A stretch of DNA of 32,842 nt, from assembly GCF_009907385.1 (NCBI RefSeq), contig NZ_JAAATR010000009.1, positions 1-32,842 of the forward strand, written 5' to 3'. A program made the translations under genes and the position numbers. Position 1 is the stretch's first letter. Each line of letters starts with the position of its first letter. Shown in pieces: positions 15,856 through 23,178 of the stretch. Source of the DNA: Atlantibacter hermannii. Its GTDB lineage: Bacteria > Pseudomonadota > Gammaproteobacteria > Enterobacterales > Enterobacteriaceae. Below the pieces are notes generated by a model that saw nothing but the letters and a program-made list of their open reading frames with translations, did no database searches and was not told the origin of the DNA.

Positions 15856-16323
15856 ATGCAATTAAATACCAGACAGGCCCGGATTTTTAAGCTTGCCAAC
15901 TTACTGGGCACCGGCAAGCCCGTTTCCGCTGCCGACATTATAACCAGTCTGGAATGCTCAGAGCCGACATTAACCCGGGCCCTCAAAGAGCTACGCGAGT
16001 CATATTCTGCGGAGATCAAATACAGCAAGGCAGGTCATTCCTACCATCTCGTTAATCCGGGCCAGCTGGATAAAAAGACCCTTCGCCGGATGAATGAAGC
16101 GCTCGCACAGAATGCTGAACTGAAAACCGGTGAGTCTACAGGGAAGGTCGTACTCGATAAGGATAAAAAAACAGCCGTGTCCTTATCGCTACGCATGCGG
16201 ATCTTAAGAAAAATTGACCGTCTGGCTGCGCTGAGTGGCTCGACCCGAAGTGAAGCGGTAGAGAAGCTGGCTCTGCACTCCGTTGACGAACTGATAAAAG
16301 AATACAGCGCTAAAAAGTCCTGA
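15856..16323 (+). CDS. terW: TerW, predicted DNA-binding regulator (155 aa)
   Basis: Residues 1-66 form a winged helix: ARIFKLANLLGTGKPVSA, then ECSEPTLTRALKELRESY as the recognition helix and a wing at AEIKYSKAGHSYHLV. After a linker, residues 107-150 (AVSLSLRMRILRKIDRLAAL, then SRSEAVEKLAL-like helix) have the strand-helix-helix layout of a ribbon-helix-helix DNA-binding domain. So two DNA-binding modules seem to be joined. TerW is the established name at this position in R478; it has been linked to phage inhibition and protection from ter toxicity, and to DNA binding, as far as I recall. It ends the operon and is followed by a strong terminator. It probably controls the divergent promoters at 9286-9605. 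Confidence 0.88.
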   Translation: MQLNTRQARIFKLANLLGTGKPVSAADIITSLECSEPTLTRALKELRESYSAEIKYSKAGHSYHLVNPGQLDKKTLRRMNEALAQNAELKTGESTGKVVLDKDKKTAVSLSLRMRILRKIDRLAALSGSTRSEAVEKLALHSVDELIKEYSAKKS

Positions 16324-16336
16324 CGCTAAATCTCAG

Positions 16337-16359
16337 ACCGGGGTGAAAACCCCGGTTTT
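16337..16359 (+). terminator. Intrinsic terminator after terW
   Basis: Stem CCGGGG / CCCCGG with an outer A-T pair and a 6-base loop (TGAAAA), then TTTT. It starts 13 bp past the terW stop. Confidence 0.8.
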
Positions 16360-16627
16360 GTCATATTTTACCTCTGTATTGGCGTGACGTAGTTTTGATC
16401 TATTCTCCTCCCGCAATGCCAGCAGCGCCTTACTGACTACAAAACCTGGTGTCTTGACATCCTCTTGTGCTACACATCAATCTTTGGGCGTTTTACACTC
16501 CATTCATGCAGATCTGTGATGTATGATGAATTTCATACATAAGACAGTTTATTTGTCCGAGTTTTTTCAGAAATCTTATATTCCAGTCCGGTCTGAATTA
16601 TTTTTCTGTTGATAAGAGGCCATTCAC
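16360..16627. other. Intergenic region before the terY operon
   Basis: AT-rich, no gene. It holds a TTGACA at 16454-16459 whose -10 partner is poor at any normal spacing, and the inverted repeat at 16519-16540. A promoter that needs an activator would fit, but this is inference. Confidence 0.4.
16519..16540. promoter_or_regulatory. Inverted repeat upstream of the terY operon, possible operator
   Basis: Arms ATGTATGA and TCATACAT (8 bp, perfect) are separated by TGAATT. It includes the half-site TATGAT also found in the operator-like palindromes beside terZ, but the spacing differs. It is about 88 bp upstream of the leader ORF. Confidence 0.4.
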
Positions 16628-16789
16628 ATGTCGGTAATTCTATGGTGGTTAACTTATTTCTTTAATGCCGCTTCTGAGTATTTAATCTCCACCCGACAGA
16701 TGTCGTGCCGTTTTATCAAATCAACAAACCCTGGCCTCTTCCTGAAACTACTCTCCTCTTCCGATCTCTTAAGAAGGAATTACATTTGA
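16628..16789 (+). CDS. 53-codon leader ORF overlapping the terY1 start
   Basis: The ATG at 16628 has a good ribosome site (AAGAGG, 8 bp upstream). The frame, starting MSVILWWLTYFFNAASEYLI and ending SSSDLLRRNYI, stays open until TGA at 16787-16789, which overlaps the terY1 TTG start (TTGA). The N-terminal part is hydrophobic and could be one membrane helix; the rest is Ser/Leu-rich with a basic end. No family is recognised. The overlap geometry is the one used elsewhere in this cluster for coupled genes, so it may be a leader peptide that sets terY1 translation. It could still be a chance frame. Confidence 0.4.
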   Translation: MSVILWWLTYFFNAASEYLISTRQMSCRFIKSTNPGLFLKLLSSSDLLRRNYI

Positions 16790-17424
16790 GACGCTTACCC
16801 GTATATCTGCTACTCGACACGTCCGGCTCTATGCACGGAGAGCCTATCGAAGCGGTTAAAAATGGCGTTCAGACGCTGCTTACCACGCTGAAACAGGATC
16901 CGTATGCACTCGAAACGGCTCACGTGTCAGTGATCACCTTTGATTCTTCAGCCCGACAGGCAGTCCCCCTGACAGACCTCCTGAGTTTCCAGATGCCAGC
17001 ACTAACAGCCAGCGGCACCACGTCTCTTGGCGAAGCGCTTTCCCTCACGGCCAGCTCCATTGCCAAAGAAGTACAGAAAACGACGGCTGACACTAAAGGT
17101 GACTGGCGTCCCCTTGTATTCCTGATGACGGATGGAAGTCCGAATGATGACTGGCGTAAAGGCCTGAATGACTTTAAAGCGGCCAGAACCGGCGTTGTTG
17201 TGGCATGTGCAGCCGGGCATGATGCCGATACCAGCGTCCTCAAAGAAATCACTGAAATCGTGGTTCAGCTCGATACAGCTGACAGTTCGACGATTAAAGC
17301 TTTCTTTAAATGGGTCAGTGCGAGCATTTCGGTAGGCAGTCAGAAAGTGGAGTCCAGCAAAAAAGAAGTGATCGGTCTTGAAGACCTGCCACCGCCGCCG
17401 CCAGAAGTAAATGTGGTCTTATAA
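16786..17424 (+). CDS. terY1: TerY1, von Willebrand A domain protein (212 aa)
   Basis: Single vWA domain starting MRRLPVYLLLDTSGSMHGEP. The metal-ion-dependent adhesion site is D11-x-S13-x-S15, with the conserved threonine in ASGTTSLG and the third ligand in LMTDGSP. The TTG at 16786 is chosen because AAGGAATTACAT precedes it and because both paralogues downstream start MRRLP; a longer ATG start at 16705 would add unrelated residues. The Pro-rich C-terminus PPPPPEVNVVL is shared with TerY2 and may be a docking tail. Cytoplasmic, with no signal peptide. vWA proteins of this type probably assemble with TerD-domain proteins. First conserved gene of the operon, 22 bp before terX. Confidence 0.9.
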   Translation: MRRLPVYLLLDTSGSMHGEPIEAVKNGVQTLLTTLKQDPYALETAHVSVITFDSSARQAVPLTDLLSFQMPALTASGTTSLGEALSLTASSIAKEVQKTTADTKGDWRPLVFLMTDGSPNDDWRKGLNDFKAARTGVVVACAAGHDADTSVLKEITEIVVQLDTADSSTIKAFFKWVSASISVGSQKVESSKKEVIGLEDLPPPPPEVNVVL

Positions 17425-17446
17425 TTTTATTGATTAAGGGGATATC

Positions 17447-18088
17447 ATGTCTGTCAGTCTGAGCAAAGGCCAGGGCGTAAGCCTGAAAAAAAATGAATAC
17501 GATCTCTCGTCCGTTACTATCGGCCTCGGTTGGGATATTAATGAGGAAAAGAAAGGTTTTCTCGGCGGGATCTTTGGTAAAAAAGAAGAAGAATACGACC
17601 TTGATGTGATCGCTTTCCTGTGTAATTCAGCCGGAAAGGTGACCGATCTCGGCAATGTGGAAAATGGTAAACCAACGCTTGTGAATGGCGATATCATCTT
17701 TTTCAACAGCCTTCGCCATAAGTCAGGCAATATCTGGCTGACGGGCGATAACCGAACCGGAGCCGGTGACGGTGACGATGAGCAAATTATTGTGCGCCTG
17801 AATTCCCTTGACGCTCAGTACGAGAAAATTGTGTTCATCGTTCAGATCTACAATGGTGAAAAGCTCCAGCAGCACTTTGGTAAAGTTCAGAATGCCTTCA
17901 TCCGGGCAGTAGATGCCCGTAATATTGAAATGGCACGATTCGATCTTTCTGGCGGACCCGCCTTCGCCAGCCAGCGCTCCATGGTCTTTGCCGAGCTGAT
18001 ACGCGAGGCTACAGGCTGGAAACTCAGGGCAATTGGTGAGCCTTCAGAATCAGATTCGTTTGTCTCGCACCTGAGGAATTACATGTGA
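17447..18088 (+). CDS. terX: TerX, TerD-domain protein (213 aa)
   Basis: TerD family: [30 protein letters not shown], a glycine-rich insert FLGGIFGKKEEE (38-49) like that of TerZ, YDLDVIAFL, GDIIFFNSL and the intact calcium loop GDNRTGAGDGDDE (100-112). The C-terminal motif is VFAELIREATGWKLRAIGE, which lacks the YRH of TerD/TerE, and a short tail follows. AAGGGGATATC precedes the ATG. Its stop overlaps the terY2 start by one base (TGATG), coupling a TerD-domain protein to a vWA partner, which suggests the two work as a pair. It is the only TerD-domain gene in this operon. Confidence 0.93.
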   Translation: MSVSLSKGQGVSLKKNEYDLSSVTIGLGWDINEEKKGFLGGIFGKKEEEYDLDVIAFLCNSAGKVTDLGNVENGKPTLVNGDIIFFNSLRHKSGNIWLTGDNRTGAGDGDDEQIIVRLNSLDAQYEKIVFIVQIYNGEKLQQHFGKVQNAFIRAVDARNIEMARFDLSGGPAFASQRSMVFAELIREATGWKLRAIGEPSESDSFVSHLRNYM

Positions 18089-18726
18089 TGCGCCGCCTGC
18101 CTGTTTACCTTGTTATCGACACATCCGGCTCGATGCGCGGTGAGTCAATCCATTCCGTTAACGTTGGAATTCAGGCGATGCTTAGCGCTCTTCGCCAGGA
18201 TCCCTACGCCCTCGAAAGCGTTCATATCTCCATTATCACCTATGACAATGAGGCGCGTGAGTTCATTCCTCTCACGCCGCTGGAAGACTTCCAGTTTTCT
18301 GACATCGTTGTGCCAAGCGCAGGCGGGACGTTCACCGGTGCTGCCCTTGAATGTCTGATGCAGTGTGTTGAACGGGATGTACGTCGCTCAGATGGTGATA
18401 CCAAAGGAGACTGGCGTCCTCTGGTATTCCTGATGACTGATGGAACCCCTTCTGATGCCCTGGCGTACGGTGAAGCGGTAAAAGCGATTCGCGGCCGGGG
18501 ATTCGGATCCATCATTGCCTGCGCCGTTGGTCCTAAAGCAGGCCATGAGCACTTAAAACAGCTCACCGATAAGGTTGTGTCTCTGGAGACGCTAGATTCA
18601 ACCGCGTTTGCAGGTTTCTTTAAATGGGTATCGGCCAGCGTGTCTTCCGGCAGCACAAGCGCGGGGATTAATAACGGAACTGATACCCTTCCCCCTCCTC
18701 CACCAGAAATCCAGCTGGTGCTCTGA
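18088..18726 (+). CDS. terY2: TerY2, von Willebrand A domain protein (212 aa)
   Basis: Same length and layout as TerY1: MRRLPVYLVIDTSGSMRGES with the metal site D11-x-S13-x-S15, AGGTFTG with the conserved threonine, then FLMTDGTPSD. It ends DTLPPPPPEIQLVL. The two are clearly tandem paralogues flanking terX. The ATG at 18088 overlaps the terX stop (TGATG); the GTG one codon earlier is less likely because the paralogues begin MRRLP. The 84 bp to terY3 contain a strong stem-loop. The role is inferred from family: metal-dependent protein-protein contact in the cytoplasm, probably with TerX. Confidence 0.9.
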   Translation: MRRLPVYLVIDTSGSMRGESIHSVNVGIQAMLSALRQDPYALESVHISIITYDNEAREFIPLTPLEDFQFSDIVVPSAGGTFTGAALECLMQCVERDVRRSDGDTKGDWRPLVFLMTDGTPSDALAYGEAVKAIRGRGFGSIIACAVGPKAGHEHLKQLTDKVVSLETLDSTAFAGFFKWVSASVSSGSTSAGINNGTDTLPPPPPEIQLVL

Positions 18727-18729
18727 CAG

Positions 18730-18765
18730 ACAGAAAGGTGCTGTTTCCGGGCAGCACCTTTCTGT
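18730..18765 (+). terminator. Strong stem-loop between terY2 and terY3 without a T tract
   Basis: Fourteen perfect base pairs (AGAAAGGTGCTG with its complement CAGCACCTTTCT, plus two outer pairs) around an 8-base loop TTTCCGGG. No T tract follows on the plus strand, so it is more likely an RNA-processing, stabilising or attenuation element than a full terminator. Confidence 0.5.
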
Positions 18766-18810
18766 ACAGCAACGTTTTCTGCTGGCCGTACCAGCCGTAC
18801 GAGGAAAATT

Positions 18811-19851
18811 ATGAGACGCCTTCCCGTGTTTTTTGTCCTGGACTGTTCAGAGTCCATGATTGGTGAAAACCTGAAAAAAATGACTGATGGTCTGCAAATG
18901 ATCGTCGGAGATTTAAGAAAGGATCCACACGCACTTGAAACAGCCTGGGTCTCGGTAATCGCATTTGCCGGTGTAGCCCGTACGATTGTACCTCTTCACG
19001 AAATTGCCTCGTTCTACCCTCCCCGCCTTCCCGTTGGCGGCGGTACGAGCCTTGGAGCTGCATTGCGTGAGCTGACCGTGCAAATTGATACCCAGGTCAG
19101 AAAAACCACTCATGAGGCTAAAGGCGACTGGAAACCCGTCGTGTATCTCCTTACCGACGGACGTCCGACTGACGACACAACCGCAGAAGTGAAGCGCTGG
19201 AAGGATCACTACGCGAGTAAAGTGAATCTCATTGCCGTTGGCCTGGGGCCGTCAGCGGACCTGAATATCCTGCGGCAACTGACAGAGAATGTCATGCTGT
19301 TCACCGAATCTCAGGAAGGGGACTTTACCCGCTTCATCAAATGGATCACGGCCTCGGTTACGGCGCACAGCCGCAGCGTCGGGGACGACAAACAACCTGA
19401 GCTCAGCCAGACTGAATACATAGTCCGGCTGGCCAAGGACGAGCCAGTAAAAGCGTACGACGAAAACTGCGTTACGCTTACCGGCCGTTGCAGCAAGACC
19501 CGTCGTCCGTACCTGATGAAGTATGAACGGCCACCAGCAAGGGTTTCCGGGCTCGATTTCAGTCTGAACCTGAACAGCTTTAATATTGCCGGATGCTATC
19601 CCATCGATGAGGACTATTTTGCGTGGTCAGATGCCACCGCTACCGGTTTGCAGGTAAATACCAGCGAACTGCATGGCGTACCGGGTTGCCCCCACTGCGG
19701 TAATGCCAGTGCGTTTGCCCTGTGCTCATGCGGAAAGTTGCTGTGTATTGACGGCCCGGATGACGTGATCTGCCCGTGGTGTGAAACAGGCCTGTCATTC
19801 AGCAATGATGGCGGAAACACTAACTTCGACGTAAACAGAGGGAGAGGTTGA
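18811..19851 (+). CDS. terY3: TerY3, vWA plus Cys-rich TerY-C domain (346 aa)
   Basis: N-terminal vWA domain (1-200): MRRLPVFFVLDCSESMIGEN with D11-x-S13-x-S15 (the middle residue is E, unlike the G of TerY1/2), GGGTSLG, and LLTDGRPTD. A C-terminal TerY-C domain (about 215-330) ends in seven cysteines at 293, 296, 305, 307, 312, 321 and 324 (CPHC ... CSCGKLLC ... CPWC), a probable zinc or other metal site. GAGGAAAATT precedes the ATG. The stop overlaps the PP2C start (TGATG). In comparative work TerY with a zinc domain, a PP2C phosphatase and a kinase form a conserved triad; this gene is the first member here. Confidence 0.92.
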   Translation: MRRLPVFFVLDCSESMIGENLKKMTDGLQMIVGDLRKDPHALETAWVSVIAFAGVARTIVPLHEIASFYPPRLPVGGGTSLGAALRELTVQIDTQVRKTTHEAKGDWKPVVYLLTDGRPTDDTTAEVKRWKDHYASKVNLIAVGLGPSADLNILRQLTENVMLFTESQEGDFTRFIKWITASVTAHSRSVGDDKQPELSQTEYIVRLAKDEPVKAYDENCVTLTGRCSKTRRPYLMKYERPPARVSGLDFSLNLNSFNIAGCYPIDEDYFAWSDATATGLQVNTSELHGVPGCPHCGNASAFALCSCGKLLCIDGPDDVICPWCETGLSFSNDGGNTNFDVNRGRG

Positions 19852-21488
19852 TGTCGCAAAATGCTTTACTTGAAGAGAAGATTATCCGCTTAGTTCTGTC
19901 TGAGCTGGGCCACCCTGTTGAAGGTGAGCGGCTTTTACTTCTATCGCAGGACCCATCCCTTACCGAAGAAATTATGCGGCTTAAAGAGCGGATTGAGAGC
20001 CTTGCACAGGGTTTATCTGCGCGGGTTAGCGAAGGTGATAACGACGCAGAGATTGCCGCCTCGTCAGCATCCAGTCTTTCCGATCAGCAACAAACGGTCG
20101 TAAGTGTTGCTGATAACCCGGGCATTGACGCTACCGATACATCAGCACTGCAACCCCTGCCAGAAAATGAGCCTCATCCTCCGTTCTGGAAGCTGATGCC
20201 TTATTACGAATTTGATAAACCAGCACAGAGGGAAGACGAAAACCTGTCTTCCCTGGTATTAAAACCCGGGCAGATACCGACAGGCCAGCAGCGGGCCAGC
20301 TTAGCTGTGCCACCTGCCGTTCCCCCGAGAGCTAAAATAACGATCCCCAACGCCCGCGCAGGCGAACGTTTCTCTTCGCCGGTTGCTATCGTTCTGGGTG
20401 AGGGCCAGCAGGCTACTGTCAGGGACGTTGTCTTTCCCCGGAACATTGGCCTGTCTTTTGACAAAGAACAGGAGTTGCTGACAGGTACTCCCACCGAAAG
20501 CGGCGATATAGAGCTTTCAGTAATCTGGTCATGCACGTCGCACGACGAATGTGAAACAAAACAGCTATTTATAATCAATCCCGATCCGAGAAGCCTGTGG
20601 AAGGTGGTAGAGCCACCAGCAGACGCTCCCTACCCTAAGTCCCATCTGGACGCTGCTGGCCTGGTCAGGGGTGATATACGTATTGCTGCCGCCAGTCGCC
20701 GGGGACGCTCTCATGAGCATGCCGGAAGCTTCAGAGATGACGACTTCTACATCAACCACTGCCAGGAAACAGGATGGTCTGTCATGCTGGTCGCAGACGG
20801 AGCCGGTAGTGCGGTAAATTCCCGGGAAGGCTCCCGGATTGCAGTCAAAACGGCTGGCGATTACCTTTTAAATCAGCTCAGTGGTGTGAAAGGCGTCCAT
20901 TTAAAGCAGCACATCACGGCGTGGGAAGGGAGCGATCAGCAGGCAACAATAAACGCCATGCTTCATCATTTTAAACAGGCAGCTACGCTCGCGGTCAACA
21001 GTATCCAGAACGAAGCCATTTGTGCAGAACAACCTGTGAAATCCTATTCAACAACCCTTCTGGCAACTGTAGCGCTACGAACTGATAACGAGCTGTTTGC
21101 GACTGCATTCTGGCTTGGTGATGGTGCGATAGGTGCATACAGCCCTTCCGGTAAAGTCAGGATACTGGGAAATCCCGATAGCGGAGAATACGCAGGACAA
21201 ACCCGTTTCCTTGACCAGAGCATTATCGCAGACCCCTCGTTTAGCGGCCGCATCAGCGTGGGTAAATGGAATGATGTATCTCACTTGATCCTCATGACAG
21301 ACGGCGTCTCAGACCCTCTGTTTGAGACGGATAATGGGCTTCGCAGTGACGAAAAATGGACCCGTCTCGTTGATGAGCTCAACCCTGTCCTTACAGACGC
21401 CAGTATTGCGCCTGAGAGGTTAGGCGACTGGCTTAACTTTTTCTCCACAGGGAACCATGATGACCGCACTATTGCGGTGTTGTGGTAA
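19851..21488 (+). CDS. PP2C-type protein phosphatase with N-terminal extension (545 aa)
   Basis: The C-terminal half (270-545) is a PP2C domain: RGRSHEHAGSFRDDDFY (284-300), VADGAGSAV (314-322) with metal ligand D316, the later FWLGDGAIGAY, LILMTDGVSDP and NHDDRTIAVLW, giving the expected aspartates. The first 165 residues are predicted coil and helix, low complexity. Residues about 165-245 look like an Ig-like beta domain (AGERFSSPVAIVL ... LTGTPTESGDIELSV). It should remove phosphate from serine/threonine residues, most simply those added by the kinase encoded next. Translation is coupled to terY3 by TGATG overlap with GGAGAGG upstream. No membrane segment. Confidence 0.88.
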   Translation: MSQNALLEEKIIRLVLSELGHPVEGERLLLLSQDPSLTEEIMRLKERIESLAQGLSARVSEGDNDAEIAASSASSLSDQQQTVVSVADNPGIDATDTSALQPLPENEPHPPFWKLMPYYEFDKPAQREDENLSSLVLKPGQIPTGQQRASLAVPPAVPPRAKITIPNARAGERFSSPVAIVLGEGQQATVRDVVFPRNIGLSFDKEQELLTGTPTESGDIELSVIWSCTSHDECETKQLFIINPDPRSLWKVVEPPADAPYPKSHLDAAGLVRGDIRIAAASRRGRSHEHAGSFRDDDFYINHCQETGWSVMLVADGAGSAVNSREGSRIAVKTAGDYLLNQLSGVKGVHLKQHITAWEGSDQQATINAMLHHFKQAATLAVNSIQNEAICAEQPVKSYSTTLLATVALRTDNELFATAFWLGDGAIGAYSPSGKVRILGNPDSGEYAGQTRFLDQSIIADPSFSGRISVGKWNDVSHLILMTDGVSDPLFETDNGLRSDEKWTRLVDELNPVLTDASIAPERLGDWLNFFSTGNHDDRTIAVLW

Positions 21489-21513
21489 GGGATACGCTTT
21501 TTCGGTGATCAAT

Positions 21514-23013
21514 ATGGCAAATATCGTTACGTGCAAAACAAAGGACGGCGAAACAGTCCAGTATGTTGACGAGGTAATTGGTTCGGGCTCGATGAAGGAT
21601 GTTTACTTTTCGCCTGATAAATCATACGTCGTCGCTTTTTATCATAAACCGCAGAACGAGCAGGCCCGGGATCGGATTGATATGATCACCGGACGCTACA
21701 GGCAAAACATTTTTGGCCAGTCCGGAGGTGAATACTGGAAGGACCTGTTTTGCTGGCCGACCCATGTTGTTGAGCATGGGCATAAAATCGGCATCGTGGT
21801 TCCAACCTACAAAAGCTACTTTTTCTTTAAATACGGCTCTAAAAACGATGATTTTCTTGGCATAAAAGGTCGTGAAAAGGAAGGCAAATGGTTTGCCAGC
21901 GCCAGCAACCAGAACAAATTTCTCGACCCACGTGAACGAGGCAATACGCTTACCTATCTCAAGGTCTGTCTGCTGCTGACAAGAGCCGTCAGAAGGATGC
22001 ATGCGGCAGGTCTCTGTCACAGCGATCTAAGCTATAAAAACGTGCTTATCGATCCAGAAATGGGACATGCCTGCATCATTGACGTAGACGGCCTGGTTGT
22101 CCCTGGAAAGTATCCTCCCGACGTGGTGGGCACCCCGGATTTTATCGCTCCGGAAGTGGTGAAAACCAGTCATCTTTCCAAAGAGGATCCGAACCGCGTA
22201 TTGCCAAGCATTACTACTGACCGTCATGCGCTGTCGGTGCTTATCTACATGTATCTGTTCTTCCGTCATCCGCTACGTGGCGGAAAAATACATGACATGT
22301 CGGATGAAGTACGTGATGAGACCTTATCTATGGGTGAGAAGGCACTCTTCATTGAACATCCGACAGACAAAAGCAATGCAGTCAAAGTCAGTCAGCTATC
22401 GTCCTTTTCACTGCCCTGGGCTGACCCGGAGAAAATTCCTTACACCATCATGGGCCCTTATCTGACACCTTTGTTTGAGCGCGCCTTTATAGATGGCTTA
22501 CACGATGCCACTAAACGCCCGACCGCCGATGAGTGGGAAAGCGCCCTGGTTAAAACAGTCGATCTGATACAGCCCTGCCAGAACAAGGCGTGTGAACAGA
22601 AATGGTACGTTTTCTCGGGTAAGACAAAGCCGGTTTGTCCCTACTGCGGTACGCCATACAAGGGTAAATTACCGGTTCTAAATTTATATTCTTCCCGAAA
22701 GGAAGGCAGTTATCGTCCTGACGACCACCGGTTGATGGTGTGGAGCGGGCAGTCAATCTATGCGTGGCATGTGAATCGCCTCATTGCGCCAAATGAGCGT
22801 ACAACCGATTTGCAAAGGAAACGAGTTGGGTATTTTGTTTTCCATAACGATCAGTGGTGGTTAGTAAATGAAGGCATAAATGGGCTTATGTCATTACCGG
22901 ATAAACGACAGATTGCCATTGGGGAAAAAATTGAACTGACGAATAACGCTCAGTTTGTTCTGTCAAAGGAGGAAGGCGGCAGGCTGGTCGTCGTTCAGTT
23001 AGTAGAAAACTAA
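21514..23013 (+). CDS. Ser/Thr kinase-like protein with zinc ribbon and C-terminal beta domain (499 aa)
   Basis: Kinase domain: glycine loop VIGSGSMKDVYF (21-32), a candidate lysine at VVAFYHK (39-45), catalytic loop CHSDLSYKNVLID (168-180) with D171 and N176, IDVDG (189-193) in place of DFG, and GTPDFIAPEVV (206-216) as the activation-segment end. Residues 355-378 hold C355, C360, C375 and C378, a zinc ribbon. The final 100 residues look like a beta domain (WWLVNEGINGLMSLPDKR), perhaps FHA-like. In databases relatives are often labelled helix-hairpin-helix proteins. The ATG at 21514 is chosen by domain start although its ribosome site is weak; ATG 21457 and GTG 21505 are alternatives. Completes the TerY-phosphatase-kinase triad. 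Confidence 0.83.
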   Translation: MANIVTCKTKDGETVQYVDEVIGSGSMKDVYFSPDKSYVVAFYHKPQNEQARDRIDMITGRYRQNIFGQSGGEYWKDLFCWPTHVVEHGHKIGIVVPTYKSYFFFKYGSKNDDFLGIKGREKEGKWFASASNQNKFLDPRERGNTLTYLKVCLLLTRAVRRMHAAGLCHSDLSYKNVLIDPEMGHACIIDVDGLVVPGKYPPDVVGTPDFIAPEVVKTSHLSKEDPNRVLPSITTDRHALSVLIYMYLFFRHPLRGGKIHDMSDEVRDETLSMGEKALFIEHPTDKSNAVKVSQLSSFSLPWADPEKIPYTIMGPYLTPLFERAFIDGLHDATKRPTADEWESALVKTVDLIQPCQNKACEQKWYVFSGKTKPVCPYCGTPYKGKLPVLNLYSSRKEGSYRPDDHRLMVWSGQSIYAWHVNRLIAPNERTTDLQRKRVGYFVFHNDQWWLVNEGINGLMSLPDKRQIAIGEKIELTNNAQFVLSKEEGGRLVVVQLVEN

Positions 23014-23037
23014 CGGACGCCCATAACGACTAAAACG

Positions 23038-23106
23038 TTCTGGCAGCATACTGAACCTGTTTAATGAATCACTATATTAAGCTGTGTCAAATTTAAGCTG
23101 CCAGAA
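23038..23106. repeat. Inverted repeat (10-bp arms, 49-bp spacing) between convergent genes
   Basis: TTCTGGCAGC at 23038-23047 and GCTGCCAGAA at 23097-23106 are perfect complements. They lie between the kinase gene and the facing CoiA-like gene. This could be a long-range terminator stem or a recombination or protein-binding pair. Confidence 0.35.
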
Positions 23107-23178
23107 AAACTGACTGTCTGTGCCGGATATGCGGTACACCTCCTGCGGCAAGGGTTTAATGCGCAAAGCCCAATTTAT

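Noticed and set aside
16454..16482. TTGACA plus 17-bp spacer as the terY operon promoter
   Set aside because: The matching -10 would be TCAATC, too poor to call a promoter; mentioned only as a possible activator-dependent site.
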